Shown: positions 10,277 to 23,014, counted from the first letter of the stretch. The stretch is 64,000 nucleotides of DNA from Strongyloides papillosus (GCA_005656395.1 SRSI01000019.1:558001-622000), one strand, 5' to 3'. Program-made: numbers and translations. Notes: generated by a model not told the origin, from the letters alone.

Positions 10277-10946
10277 ATAATATTTTTCGTAATTATTAAC
10301 AAATAATTTCGAGTTAATCTTTACTTACTTTTAACATATTTGTGATATTAAAAAATAAATTAGGTCAAAAAACAAAAGCAAATATTTTTTTTTAATTTTG
10401 TTTTATAATTCGCAAAAGTACATTAATGTTGAAAATATACTTTTTTTGTTCACAAGTTTTCTAAATTAAAACTACAATTCTACGTAGATTTTATTTTAAA
10501 ATTTAATTATGTATGAAAATGGTATCTTTACAAGTTGGATTTTTAACATATAATTTTTATTTTTTATATGCTTCGTAGTAATATATATTTACAGTAAAAA
10601 TTTATTAGATCATTATACATCTACATGACGATTACAATTATTAAAATATAAGAACACTTACAAATAAATAATTACTAATTTATAAGTATTTATAACAAGA
10701 TTTTCACTTTTTTTTCACTAGAATAAAACCTCTAGAATGTAATATTAATTTAATTTAGATTTTGGGCCACTCGTGATAAATAAATACAATAAAATAACCA
10801 ATGTCATGATTTTTTCAGTTTTTTTATTATTTGCAATCATCATGTTTGAGGTAAATGTTTAATCTATAAAATAACAAAACATTTTTTCAGGATTATAATT
10901 TTATAAAAATAAATAAACACTTAAATTAAACGGAAATAATATTAAA
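10277..10946. other. Intergenic gap, nothing recognised
   Basis: About 670 AT-rich bases between the 3' ends of convergent units (the last propeptide-like gene on plus, the first astacin-like gene on minus). Probably 3' UTRs and spacer; no frame or repeat was recognised. Confidence 0.4.
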
Positions 10947-12255
10947 TTATTTCCTTCTCTTTACTTCCCTGTATGATATTCTTACTTCATGGTTATTTTC
11001 TAGACCATGGTATATCAATAATGTTCTACTAAATGTAGGTGGAATTGAAATATTTCTGTAACTTCCACATAATACAAGACCTGTAGCACCTTTGTCATAA
11101 CGATATTTAATTTCAAGACCTTTATTTTGAACACACGGCAAGAGTTTCTCTGTTTCGACTTTTTCAACAATCAAAGCAACATTCCTACCTGCTCTTGTAT
11201 CAATGGCGATAACACATTTTTTCTTTCCTTTTAATACCAATCTTCTCTTTGATTCTGTAGCAAAAAGTCTTTTTTTTCTTCCACAATATCCAACAGATTT
11301 AGCAATTTTTGTACACGTTTTTCCAGCATAACCAGGTGGACAATTACATACACCACAATCAGAACTAAAATATCCACCGTGCTTACAACCTGTAACCAAA
11401 TTATAAAATTTAGTTATTAAGGATAAATTTTAAATATTATTATATAGAATTTGAATAATATCTATATATATGTGCTAAATAGTGGGTAACACCACTTAAT
11501 AAATTTTTATTACTAACCTTTAAATTTCCTAGCACAAAGGCCCTTACAATAAACATCATTAATTTTTTTAAGATCATTATGAGAAAATTCCTCTCTTTGA
11601 CCAACCATATGTATGTAAGATGGTGATTTTAATACTTCATATGAATTTCTTCCATTTTTTGAACCAAATGAAATTTCTGGCATCATAATTGAACCGTAAT
11701 CAAAAGCTGTATTGAAAATACGATTATTTCTACCTTTCTTCTTTTGATACAATGATTTAAATTTCTCATCTATTCTATCCCAGTTAATTGTTACATATTT
11801 GTCTCTATCGTGACGAGATGTTTCTAATTGCAATCCAAATGCACGTCCAATCATATGCTTTATACATCCTAATTCTTCTGAACATTTTTCTGTCAAGTAA
11901 ACAAATGAAAGTTTTTCCTTATATCTGTCATTAAAAACAGCCAGCTCGTCTTTTAGTAGAAAATTGATACCATCACTCGGTAGTTCTTTTGTGTATTCTT
12001 TAAATTTTAAGCATGTATGATTGTTAAGGTATACCAAAGCTTTTTTGATTAATAACTTATTCAATTTTCTATTATTTATGTAGAATCTTACAGGATTTGA
12101 AAATTTTACACACCGCCGTACTTCAATTGATCTTTTATCTTTTTCTGAAAAAATGTCATCTTCACTTTGAGACTGAAAAAAATTTAAAGAAACTAAATTT
12201 TGAAACTTACAACTACAGATAAACCCAGTAAACATAGTAAAATACGTAAAAACAT
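10947..12255 (-). CDS. Astacin-like EGF-CUB secreted pseudo-protease A
   Basis: Three exons on minus: 12255-12211 (signal peptide MFLRILLCLLGLSVV), 12172-11518 and 11389-10947, with canonical GT-AG joints (phase 0, then phase 1); 380 residues. After a short acidic piece ending in a basic KDKR site comes the astacin fold (about 40-230), then an EGF-like Cys module (GCKHGGYF...CNCPPGYAGKTC) and a CUB domain to the end. The zinc site HExxHxxGxxH reads HMIGRAFGLQL at 121-131: catalytic Glu is Met, His 2 is Arg, His 3 is Leu. The Met-turn reads SIMMP instead of SxMHY. Proteolysis is therefore not expected. The family's aspartate-switch propeptide is missing. Likely a secreted binding or decoy protein. 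It is the only gene here with an intron between the astacin and EGF parts. Confidence 0.85.
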
Positions 12256-12367
12256 TTTATCGAATTTAATAAATCTTGTATAAAATTTATCTTTTTATAT
12301 GATATTTTGTTTTATTAGTATTCATCTAATAAGATCAATTTATTACGATTTTTAATGATATAATCTA

Positions 12368-12663
12368 CCGGGTGGCCAGCCAATTTCTTCCTGTCATAGA
12401 TAATTTCGTCCACACTGTTCCAAAATAATAAAAATTGAATTTTTTAATTTTTTACAGATTTACAATATCTTTTCGTAAATCTTAAAAGTTAATTATACTC
12501 AGCTTTTAAGATAATGTATTTTTATATTAAAATAATTTAAAAATTCTCGGACGTATAAAACATCGATAGATAAAAATTATTTACCAGTATGAAAAAAAGT
12601 ACTCCTAAACAGAAAATATGTAAACAAATTATTGTCAAATAGAGAAATTGGCCGGCCACCCGC
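12368..12663. mobile_element. 296-bp MITE with TA target duplication
   Basis: Inverted ends CCGGGTGGCCAGCCAATTTCT (left) and, on the complement, GCGGGTGGCCGGCCAATTTCT (right) match at 19 of 21 positions. Each end abuts TA (12366-12367 and 12664-12665), as expected of a Tc1/mariner-mobilised non-autonomous element. It lies about 110 bases upstream of the start of pseudo-protease A. No coding capacity. Confidence 0.75.
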
Positions 12664-12665
12664 TA

Positions 12666-13372
12666 TGAATGTGCAAATGTGTTAGTAATTTTTTGTATTT
12701 TAATATTAAAATATTTTTTTGCACTAATAGAAATTATAGTTAAATTCAACACAGTAATAAATCAATACTGTACCATTTTTGCTTATGCTATCTTTTTTAT
12801 AACAATTATGTATAAAAAAATTAATTAATTTCAAATATACTATAATCTAAAATAAAAAATATTAGAATAAATCATTAATTTGGAAATTCTTTCTTATTAA
12901 TTTTAATTTTTCAACTTTTTATAATTAAATAATAATATTTCGACATCAAATTGTTAAGTTTATGCTCTAATAAACACATATTAACTAATAATATGTGTAA
13001 AACAATTTAAAATATGGATAATCTATCTTAAAAATAAAAGCTTAATATTACAAATACATTACTTATATAATTGTTAGAAATTAAAAATTTATAAATATCA
13101 AATTTTTTAATTTTTAATCCTATAAAATATAGAAAATATTATGATAATATTCGTATTTATCGATCTTCTTCAAGCATACAATCTTAAGTAAATTATTGAT
13201 TTCAACTACTTAAAGTATGACCATAAAGATTCTATTTAAAACGTTAATATGTTTAAAAAAGCCTTTATTTAAATTATTCGTTGAATTGAAATATAATTAA
13301 ATAATAAAATAAAATTTATGCAATTATATTTTAAATTCAAAGATTTGATACTTATATTTTCAAATAGTACAA
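12666..13372. other. Intergenic gap, nothing recognised
   Basis: Very AT-rich spacer. The last 120 bases (13250-13372) resemble the DNA just downstream of the next astacin-like gene (16830-16958), showing that the 3' flank was duplicated with the gene. Confidence 0.5.
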
Positions 13373-14558
13373 TTACCTTCTACTTGTTCTTTTAACTTCT
13401 CTGTATGATAATGTTATCATATCATCTTTGTTTTGGCCTAAATATATCATTACTGCTCTACTAAATGTTGGTTTAATTACGACATCCTTGTAACTTCCAC
13501 ATAATACTAAACCTGTAGCACCTTTATCATGTCTATATTTAATTTCAATTCCTTTATTTTCAACACAAGGTGTACGTTTTGTAGTTTTTACTTTTTTAAC
13601 AACTAAAGCAAGATTTGTTCTAGGTTTAGAATAGAATCCGATGACACACTTTTTTAATCCTTTAAGTGTCAATGTTTGTTCTCTTCTTTTTGCATATAAA
13701 AATCTTTTTCCACAGTCACCTTGTGAGGCTTCGAGTTTTTCACAATATTTTCCTTTATAACCAGATGGACAGTTGCATATGCCACAGTTGGGACTTGGAT
13801 ATCCGCCATTTTTACAATTTCTTAATTTTTTGCCACATTGGCCTCCACAAAATACATCATTAATTTTTTTAATATCACTGAAAGAAAATTCTTCCCTTTG
13901 ACCAACCATGTTTTCATATAATTTTGACCCTTTAGTTCTGTATGCTTTCTTTCCTTTCATAGCTCCTTCTGTTATATTTGGCATCATGATTGAGCCATAG
14001 TCGAAAGCTGTGTTGAAATAACGGCTTTTGAAACCTTTAACTTTAGAATATAATTTTTTTGATTGTTGTTCAATATTATTCCATAAAATTTTTACATAAT
14101 GATTTCTATCATAACGAGCTGTTTCGAAATGCAATCCAAAAGCACGAGCAATCATGTGTTTCATACAACTCGATTCTCTAAGGCATTTTTTTGAAACGTA
14201 AACATTTGAAAGTTTGTCTTTATAATATTTGTATTCAACACTAAGGTCAGGTTTTTTATAAAAATTTATACCATCTTTTTTAAGTTCTTTATCTACTTTT
14301 TTAAATTTTAAACATGTGTAATGTTCAAGATGTTTAAATGTTTCATTAAGATATACATCGTACTCTATATATTTTTCAATGTAATATTTTACAGGTTTTG
14401 TATAATTAAAATTATTTTGTACTCTAATTATTCTTTTATCTCTTCTTAAATAATCTTCATCATTGCTTTCAATCTAAAAAAGTATTCTCATAAAGTTAAG
14501 AATAAATACTTACAGGAATATATAAACCCAATAAAGGTAATAAAATAGATAAAAACAT
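13373..14558 (-). CDS. Astacin-like EGF-CUB secreted pseudo-protease B
   Basis: Two exons, 14558-14514 (signal peptide MFLSILLPLLGLYIP) and 14473-13373, giving 381 residues. The mature start follows RRDKR. The zinc motif region at 121-131 reads HMIARAFGLHF: Glu to Met, His 2 to Arg, His 3 to Phe, so both catalysis and normal zinc binding should be lost. The Met-turn region is FDYGSIMMP. EGF (NCKNGGYPSPNCGICNCPSG) and CUB (from about residue 270) follow, with all their Cys present. From about residue 150 onward it is almost identical to gene C at 17 kb, while the first 150 residues differ a lot, suggesting gene conversion or a recent partial duplication. The C-terminus is basic (KRTSRR). Confidence 0.88.
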
Positions 14559-14837
14559 TTTACTAAATTTTGATATAATATTTCTGATAACTTACCTTTT
14601 ATATAGTATTTTGTTTTATTAGTATTTGTTTAAAAAAACGGATTTATTGCAATTTTTGATGATATAATCTATAGTGTATAATTAAATATATTAGCATATC
14701 GTTTTTTTATATATAAATGTTCAGATGCAGTATTAATTTTGTGTGCTTTATAAACTAAAGTATTTTTTTGCAATAATAAAAAGTTTAGATAAATTTAAAA
14801 TAACAATATATCGACACCATACGATTTTTACCTGTAA

Positions 14838-15925
14838 TCCAGATGGATCCTGGGGAACCCCTAAAGGGTTCTCAAATATAATAAATAACACTTGAGGTTT
14901 TACTCAAACTTTTATTTAAGACAATTGTATAATGTATAAAATAATATGCGTTGTCTGTTACAACGTATAAAAAGTAAAGATAATGATATATTTAAAAGTA
15001 TGCTCTTTATATATTGTGCCTTTTAGTTCTGTCCTCCTCTTTCTCTTGGTATTCCTTTGACTCATGCTTCTCTGGGGTTTAAATACCTTTGTTATCTCGT
15101 TCTACGATAATCATGTATAATAAACTTTATAAAATTGAATATATTATAATCTACAATAATAAATTTAATTCAGTTAGTAAGAATTTTATAATCCTCTCTT
15201 CGAATTTTTCATTTGTACTTTAATACTTTGTACCTAAGGCTCTTTTATGTTATGTATAAAATTATCTGGAATCATGGAAAAAACACTATCCTAAAGTTTA
15301 CTCCTTTGTTTTTTATTTCTAGAAAATTTTTTTCTTTATTATATATGGCAAGATAAATCTGACATTTCATTCATTTTACCTTTATGTCATGTATATTTCA
15401 TCATTTTATTATATCTTAGTATTATCTTATTATTGCAATTTTAGCGTTAAACTATCTGTCCTAAATCTTGCTATTATTAATGATATGTTATTAACTGTAA
15501 GCTTTAATTAATTATTTTCATTGTACCGTCTTTTTGTATTCTATAAGGCCTTAGTTGAACTTAGCACAATTCCTAAAGTTGTATTCCATGTACATGGTAC
15601 ATATAATACAAACGATATTACCTAGAGTTTACATCCCAGGCTATAAACAAAGATTTTATATACCCGGAATTTTTCAGTTGTGCACATTTTATGAAATCTT
15701 CATGCTTTAATTTTCAAATTATTCATTTACTAATTGTATGTAATTTTAGGGGTCTAGACGCCAGATTTTATTTTATATAATAAAAATTTAACTTTAAGTT
15801 ATTTAATCTGTTTTATAGTATTGCGTTTTTTATTGTAGTTTAATAAAAGAATATAGTAAAATATTTTAATGTTTATACTGGTCTCCCAATAGCCAGTGAA
15901 GACCGAATCAAATAACCAACACATT
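14838..15925 (-). mobile_element. LTR-like dispersed repeat, copy 1
   Basis: Read on minus, the block runs from TGTTGGTTATTTG (near 15918) to a GGGGTTCCCCAGGATCC...TTACA end (near 14838), with an AATAAA-containing tract near 14912-14920 that could serve as a polyadenylation signal. Its middle matches a second copy at about 21247-21790 in the opposite orientation (for example CATTTGTACTTTA...TTTGTACCTAAGGCT, and GTATTCTA-AAGGCCTTA). No reverse transcriptase or integrase frame is next to it, so a solo LTR or a non-autonomous element is most likely. The limits are approximate, and no target duplication could be proven. Confidence 0.45.
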
Positions 15926-16958
15926 CAGATAAATTGATATATTATATAAAAAAAACTATAAAGCGTTATAAAAAAATAAAGGATTACAATATTACTTACC
16001 CAAGTAACCCTTGGTCGTCACTATAACAAATATATGACTATCTCATGTAAAGCTAGGCCTCATATACTAACTAATTTGTCATCGTAAATACTATTACTAT
16101 ATCATATTTTACAGTACAACACCCCAATAAACGTTCTATAAAATTTTTACTAGTTATTATATTATTTTACATATATTTATGATTATATATTTATATTTCG
16201 ACATCAAATTGTAGCTAGATCCTTTAACGGTCTTTATTTAATGAACTTGAATTGTATATTGCTACCATTGTTTCACAAACGCTTCGTCTTTTATTAAAAC
16301 TGAGCTTAGTAAAGCTTCTGAAAAATGACTGCTTAATTTTACTGGATAAAATAAAAAAAATTAATATTTATTTTTTAAAAACTAAAATGGATATAACAAT
16401 GGTAACAGTTGATAAAATGATAAACTGATAAATTCTTAATTATAGTAAACTTTTATTTTTGTATTAAATTGAAATTGTAGGTTTGTAAGTGACCAGAACT
16501 TTCTTTTAAGACTCTAACAAGTGGTTAAGTTTTTGCTCGAATAAACATATCTTAGCTAATAATATGTATAAAAAAAACTCGAAATATGAGTAATAAATCT
16601 TAAAAACAAAGATTAATTAGCCATATAAAAAACTTATAGCATTCTTAAATTTTAAAAACATATAAATATTAACTTTTCTACATTTTAATCCCGTTAAATA
16701 TAAAAAATTGTTAGAACATTTGTATTTACTGATGTTCCCTTAATATTCAAATGTTTCAAGATTCAGTCATTAATTAGATTATTAATTTAAATTATTTTAT
16801 AATTGAACGTAAATTTTTTGTTTAAAATTTGGACACGTTTAAAAAAGCTTTTATTTAAATTAGTCATTGAATTGAAATATAATTAGATAATAAAATCAAA
16901 TTTTTAAAATTATATTTTAAATTCAAAGACTTGTTGATAGAATTATTTAATAATACAG
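15926..16958. other. Intergenic gap, nothing recognised
   Basis: AT-rich spacer. The 3' flank of gene C (about 16830-16958) matches the 3' flank of gene B. Parts of 16190-16700 (CGACATCAAATTGT..., AAACATATnTTA-CTAATAATATGT) repeat the spacer at 12940-13130, so the duplicated unit includes at least 700 bases of downstream DNA. Confidence 0.5.
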
Positions 16959-18143
16959 TTACTTTCTTCTTGTTCTTCTAACTTCTCTGTATGATAATGT
17001 TATCATATCATCTTTGTTTTGGCCTAAATATATCATTACTGCTCTACTAAATGTTGGTTTAATTACGACATCCTTGTAACTTCCACATAATACTAAACCT
17101 GTAGCACCTTTATCGTGTCTATATTTAATTTCAATTCCTTTATGTTCAACACAAGGTGTACGTTTTGTAGTTTTTACTTTTTTAACAACTAAAGCAAGAT
17201 TTGTTCTAGGTTTAGAATAGAATCCGATAACACACTTTTTTAATCCTTTAAGTGTCAATGTTTGTTCTCTTCTTTTTGCATATAAAAATCTTTTTCCACA
17301 GTCACCTTGTGAGGCTTCGAGTTTTTCACAATATTTTCCTTTATAACCAGATGGACAGTTGCATATGCCACAGTTGGGACTTGGATATCCGCCATTTTTA
17401 CAATTTCTTAATTTTTTGCCACATTGGCCTCCACAAAATACATCATTAATTTTTTTAATATCACTGAAAGAAAATTCTTCTCTTTGACCAACCATGTATT
17501 CATAATATTTTGATCCTTTGGTTCCGTATGCTTTCTTTCCTTTTATAGCTCCTTCTGTTATATTTGGCATCATGATAGAGCCATAGTCAAAAGCTGTGTT
17601 GAAATAACGGCTTTTGAAACCTTTAACCATTGAATAGATTTTTTTTGATTTTTTTTCAATATTTTTCCAAAAAATTTTTACATAGTGATATCTATCATAA
17701 CGAGCTACTTCGTGGTGTAATCCAAATGCACGACCAAGCATGTGCTTCACGCAACCCAAATTTTGAGAGCATTCTTGTGTTATGTGAACATGTGCAAGTT
17801 TTTCCCCATAAGGACCTTTTTTAACATCGAGTTCAGAACTAAGGAGAAATGTTATGCCATTTCTTATAACGTATTCTGAGTAATGTTTGAATTTTATACA
17901 TGTGTAATGTTCAAGATGTTTCAATGCTGTCTCTATAGTTTTATGATTTCTTATTTCCTTCTGAATGTGGTAAAACACAGGATTTGTATAATTATAATTA
18001 TTTTGTACTTTAATTATTCTTTTATCTCTTTTTAAATAATCTTCGTTATCGCTTTTAATCTAAAAAATTTTTTCTATTTGAAAAAATTTTAAACTTACAA
18101 CTACAGATATACCCAGTAAAGATAGTAAAATAGGTAAAAACAT
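16959..18143 (-). CDS. Astacin-like EGF-CUB secreted pseudo-protease C
   Basis: Exons 18143-18099 (signal peptide MFLPILLSLLGISVV) and 18059-16959, giving 381 residues, the same length as gene B. Order: short acidic segment, RDKR, astacin fold, EGF, CUB, basic tail (RRTRRK). The zinc motif region at 121-131 reads HMLGRAFGLHH: Glu to Met and His 2 to Arg, while His 1 and His 3 remain. Catalysis is not expected. The EGF-CUB half differs from gene B by only a few residues (for example ENKG/EHKG). The antisense frame at 17252-17449 is identical to the one at 13666-13863 only because the coding DNA is nearly identical. Confidence 0.88.
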
Positions 18144-18305
18144 TTTAATAAATTTTGATATAACATGTTAAAATATTCTGCTTTTTATATTTTGTTTTAT
18201 TAGTTCTTTGCTAAAAAACAATTATTTATAATTTATAAAATTTGCCTTTATGTGCATAATTAAATATTTACTAAATCAGCATTTTTTAGAATGAAATTCA
18301 AATGT

Positions 18306-19258
18306 TCACAATAAGAAAAAAAGGACAAAGATCAGTGTAAAATGTTTCAACTTCGTCCCACGTAATCAAATTCAAATTTCTTAAACTTAAGACCAATTTT
18401 ATCGCAAATATTTCGCTCATTCAAAAAAAAAATAATTTAAACAAATTGCTTATTTTCTTAAAAATTATTTTTATCTTGAAATTAAGTTGTTTTTTACAAT
18501 GTATTTAAGAATACATAATTAGAAGTTGATATAAAAAAATTATAAATGTTTTTATAAAGAGCTATTAGTAGTATATAAGAGAACCTTTTTTAATATGTTT
18601 CAATAACTTGAATTATATTTCATTTTATTTTTTTTAAAATTTATATTCATATGAGAAAAAACTTTTTTATGATGTCTTTAAAGACCATCTTCACAATTCT
18701 AAATTATGAAAGATTACAAAACATTGTACATTTTCGTTAATGGTAAAAAAATAACTTCTTAATATTAAAGTTTATATAAAAAAGTAATTACTAAAATAAT
18801 ATTTTTTAATTAATAATACTTTGTGTAATAATAACATTATTGCTTTTTGCTATATTAGTTAAGGAATTTTTAAATCTCTGAACTTATTATTGCCAAAAAA
18901 TTATTTAAATGAATAATAATAAATAAAATATCTAAAGATTTACACAAAATTGGCTTATGATAACGTATCCACAATATACTATAAATAACAAGTTGGACTC
19001 TAAGATAATCATAATATTATAACAATATACTTAAATGAAATAAAAGTTGTATTACTTTAAAATGTTAAACATATATATCTTTGTAACAAAACAGTAAAAT
19101 TCAAGTGATAACCTAATACTTCGCGTCGTTACAACATTTTTTTGTCGCTTGTTCTTTTTAAAACTTGAATAAAATTATCTCTTTTTAACAGGTGGAAAAT
19201 TTTATTACACTTTATTAAAATTCGTCAAAATTTATCTTTTTTTTTATTTTTTGTATAT
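18306..19258. mobile_element. Inverted-terminal-repeat element, tandem copy 1
   Basis: A block of about 950 bases related over its length to 19513-20462. Shared anchors include AAAGAGCnnTTA, TTTTTTATGA, ACTTTAAAG/TCTTTAAAG, TACTAAAATAATATTTTT and a GTCGCTTGTTC...TTAACAGGTGGAAAATTTT end. Its ends are rough inverted copies of each other (left ...CGTCCCACGTAATCAAATT..., right ...AACAGGTGGAAAATTTT...). No open frame; it is more decayed than the second copy. Confidence 0.5.
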
Positions 19259-19512
19259 GAACAAAATCTTTAGTTTACATCAATATATTTAAATTATTTT
19301 TTGGACTCACAGATCAGGATTGTCGAAAACTACAATTTAATACATATAAAATGGCTACTTCAAAAGTGTAAATAATCCATTTAATTTTAATATTTTTCTT
19401 TAAAATTTTGTCACATGATTTTAATAATTATGTACACTCTTATAAAAATACGATTTTGGTTAAATGGCAAATATGGAAAATTTTTATGACGAATTTTTTT
19501 TGTGCTGTGTAT

Positions 19513-20462
19513 ACACACAAAAAAAATCGGGAAGCATTTTTGCGTAAAATGTAATGAATTTTTCCCACCTAACAAAATTTGAATTTTCTTAATTTGCGAC
19601 AAATTTTACCGCAATTATATCATACATAAAAACTAAGCATTAATTAAGTAGTTATTAAAATTAGTTCCTATTTTTTATTATATTATTGTTATTTTAAAAC
19701 TTAGAATGTCTTCTACAATACTTTTTTAAATATAAGATTAGAATTTAATTTTATGTAAGATTAAAAATGCTTTCATAAAGAGCATTTATTTACATATCAC
19801 AATATTTTTGTTAATAAGTTTAAGTAGTTTGAATTATTATAAATTATACTTTTTTATGAAGTTACACTCTTCTTAAGGTGGACATTTTTTTTGGTACTTT
19901 AAAGGTCCTATTTAAAAATCAAATCTATGAAAAGTTATAAAATTATATGGATTTTTATCTATATTAGAAAATATCTTCTACATATTTAAAGTTAATATAT
20001 GAACAAATACTAAAATAATATTTTTAATTATTAATGCTTTGTATAGTTAAATAATAATTTTTGGCTTTTTGTTATTATTATTATGAATTTTTATATTTGT
20101 TGTTGCTAGTAAATTGTTTACGATAATGATTTTTGTTAAAACTTAACAACTTTACACGAAATTGGGTTTTAACAACGTATTTCACGTATATTAGAAAAAA
20201 ATTAGATCCTAAGATTAGTATTATATTAAAAACATTAAGATTAAATAAAAGTTACATTATTTAAAATATAAAACATATACAATTTTGTAAAAAAAAACAG
20301 CAAAATTCAGCGACAATTAAATATTTTTCATCGTTTAAAACATTTTTGCTGTCGCTCGATAATTTTAAAATTTGAATAAATGTTAATTTTTTTAATAGGT
20401 GGGAAATTTTTTTGCTTTTTTCCTTGAATTGTCAAAATTTTTCCCATTTTTTTTCTGTGTAG
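19513..20462. mobile_element. Inverted-terminal-repeat element, tandem copy 2
   Basis: Ends: CACACAAAAAAAATCGGGAA at left and, on the complement of the right end, ACACAGAAAAAAAATGGGAA. Both arms then lead to TTTCCCACCT about 40-60 bases inside. There is no coding capacity. It lies about 250 bases from the related block at 18306-19258 in the same orientation. Confidence 0.55.
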
Positions 20463-21246
20463 CGGTGTAAGAAAATGATATAGGATTCTCCAATTTCCAC
20501 TTATGCATTTTTTCAATTTTTTTATTGATCTTATGTTAAGTTTTGGATAAAAATTACTTCTAAATAAATTGTATTTTTTTAATAATTCATATAACGTGCT
20601 AGAATATCGATTTCTTCAATATTATTTACTATGCAAAACATTTATTTAATTATTACTAAAGTATCTATGATTATGCAAGATAAATTTCTAAAATATAAAA
20701 TTTAAATAAAAAAAGATTAATTTAGTTTTTTGGCATATGAGGATATTTTGTTCTTTTAATTTAGAGCAAATGAATGAAGACTATGTGTTAAATAACCACC
20801 CTACACCATTTCTAAACAATGAAATATCATTCTCAATATATTTAAAATATAAAAAACTTCCTGATAAGCATTATAAACTAATTTTTTGTGCGCATAGTAA
20901 AACTTATATTTAAACAATAATGTTAAGTTAGATCCAAACATGGTTATTAATAAAATAAGCAGTATTTTTTAAATATAAAATCCTAATTAAAAATTAATAT
21001 CTACTCGAAGTTTTGTATAATTGAATGCTTGAGAAAACTTTTTTGTAAGAACATTTTGCTAGTTACCTTTTTTAGTTTTTTTAAAAATCAGAAAAACAAT
21101 GTGGTTGAACAAAAAAAAAATTATTTTATTTCATAACTCTAAATATAAAAGTTAATTATTGTTTATCAAAATTTCTTGAAACCTATATCAAATTACAATA
21201 TATAGCTATCGAAATGCAAATTATTTTATCAGTAAAAATTATAGTG
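20463..21246. other. Intergenic gap, nothing recognised
   Basis: AT-rich spacer with no supportable frame, RNA or repeat. Confidence 0.4.
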
Positions 21247-21790
21247 ATTGTTTTTATTGGAGTGTTACACCACTCAAAAGATACTTTTTATTTAAACTAC
21301 AAAATATTAAACAGATTACAATTAAACAGAATAACTTAATTTATTAACTAACAGACTCAATTAAGGCCTTCTAGAATACAAAAGAGATAATACAATAAAG
21401 ATAATTAGTTAAAGCTTACAGTTGAATAAAACAGATCTGTAATAACTTATCACCAGAATAATATCAGATTTTCAGAACTGTAGTTTAACCCTAAATTATA
21501 CAATAATTAGGTAACTCAATGATATACTAAAATGATGAAATAGTTATACAATGGCTAAAGATATAAATGAAATAAAATGTCAGATCTGTACTATATATAA
21601 AAAGAAAAGAATCTTCTAGAATTACAAAACAAAGAGTTAGTTTTGAAATAATGTTTTTCCCATGATCTAAATAATTCTATAAGAGAAAATAGAAGAGAAA
21701 TAGAAAAGCCTTAGGTACAAAGAATAAAGTACAAATGAGAACATTCGATAAGAGACTATATTCTTACTTATCAAAAAATTTAAGATAATT
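21247..21790 (+). mobile_element. LTR-like dispersed repeat, copy 2 (inverted relative to copy 1)
   Basis: Starts near TGTTACACCACTC and aligns, in the opposite orientation, with about 15180-15900 of copy 1. Shared stretches include AAGGCCTTnTAGAATAC, AAGCCTTAGGTACAAAG and AAAGTACAAATGA. The part of copy 1 that carries the AATAAA-like tract is not recognisable here. A further degraded match may lie at about 22600-22850 (GAGTTTTTCCCACG..., GGCATTCGATAA), but that is weak. Confidence 0.45.
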
Positions 21791-23014
21791 TTTTTGACAT
21801 AATTTAAAAGATCTAGTTGGAAAAATAATTTTTAATCTTTTTTATATAATGCAAAATAATTTTTTATTTTATGACAAAAAAAATAATATTTATTTATTAT
21901 TTTTTACTTTTTCCATTTTATTAACTTAGCTTGAACGACTGTATATATTTAAAAAAATTAAATCAATATTTTACATAGAAAGTAATATGGAAAAATCCAT
22001 ATTTAGCACGTTATATGATTTACTTAAAAAAATCTAATCCATTAAAAAATCATGTTTTACAAAACCTAACATAATATCAATACAAAAGATTAAAAAGTTT
22101 TATAGGAGAAGTAGAAGAAACATATCTTTTTTTATACCAAAATGTAGAGCACAAAAAATTAAATATTTACCATTTAACTAAAACCTTTTTTTAAAAATGT
22201 GTACATAATTATTGTAACCATTTGACAAAATTTCATAAAAAAATGCTAAAATTAAAGCCTTAGTAAAGCACATAAAAATTTGTTTAAGAGTAAAAGTGCA
22301 GTTTTCTATCAATACACAAGATCTTTTAGCCATTTTTAATCTTTTTTTAATGTGACAAAGCAGAGATATCAAGATATTATTTATTTTTATCCCACACATA
22401 ATTTATAACCATATTTATTTCGAATATATGCTATTAATCTATTAAACTACACATTTGTTGACAAAAGAAAATTGGTTAACGTAAAAAAGTTATTACGCAA
22501 TAAAAATGAAATTTCCAAAACTATTTTTAGTAAAATAATTTCTTAAATAAATGAAATACTCTATTTTTTCAAGGAAGTACAGATATCGGCTCTAAATCGT
22601 GTCTTAAAATTTACAATAGTATTATTACTAGAAAAGTAATGAATATTGACAATATAATAAGTGATAAGTAAAGGCATAATAAGATAATAGTTCAAAACCA
22701 TAAGATTAAATGGTAAATAATTTAGAAATTTCTAGAAAGCCTTTAAAATGATGATAAATCTTAGTAAAGAGTTTTTCCCACGTTGTAAATTACTCTACAA
22801 TTTTTTCAGAGGTTCAAAATTTAAAGATTATGTGTGGCATTCGATAAAATTAAAGTAATTTTATTGCTACCATATTGAAAACAATAATAGTACTTTTTTA
22901 TCACAACTGGTTTTAAGATTTTTGTTAAAGCATGTAAAAAAATAAAGTAAATAAATGACAATATACTTTTTACTTTTCTTACTTTTAAAAAAAGTATTTT
23001 AAAATTAAGCGAAA
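21791..23014. other. Intergenic gap
   Basis: No gene recognised. A 73-codon open stretch on minus at 22178-22399 has no signal peptide, family motif or supporting splice sites and is treated as chance. Confidence 0.4.

Noticed and set aside
15990..16015. TTACCCAAGT stretch resembling part of a spliced leader
   Set aside because: Only the core matches. There is no GGTTTAA start, no following donor plus Sm-binding site in SL RNA layout, and only one copy was seen.
13666..17449. Two identical 65-codon plus-strand frames (13666-13863 and 17252-17449)
   Set aside because: Antisense to the nearly identical EGF/CUB coding DNA of genes B and C, so their identity is explained by the duplication.
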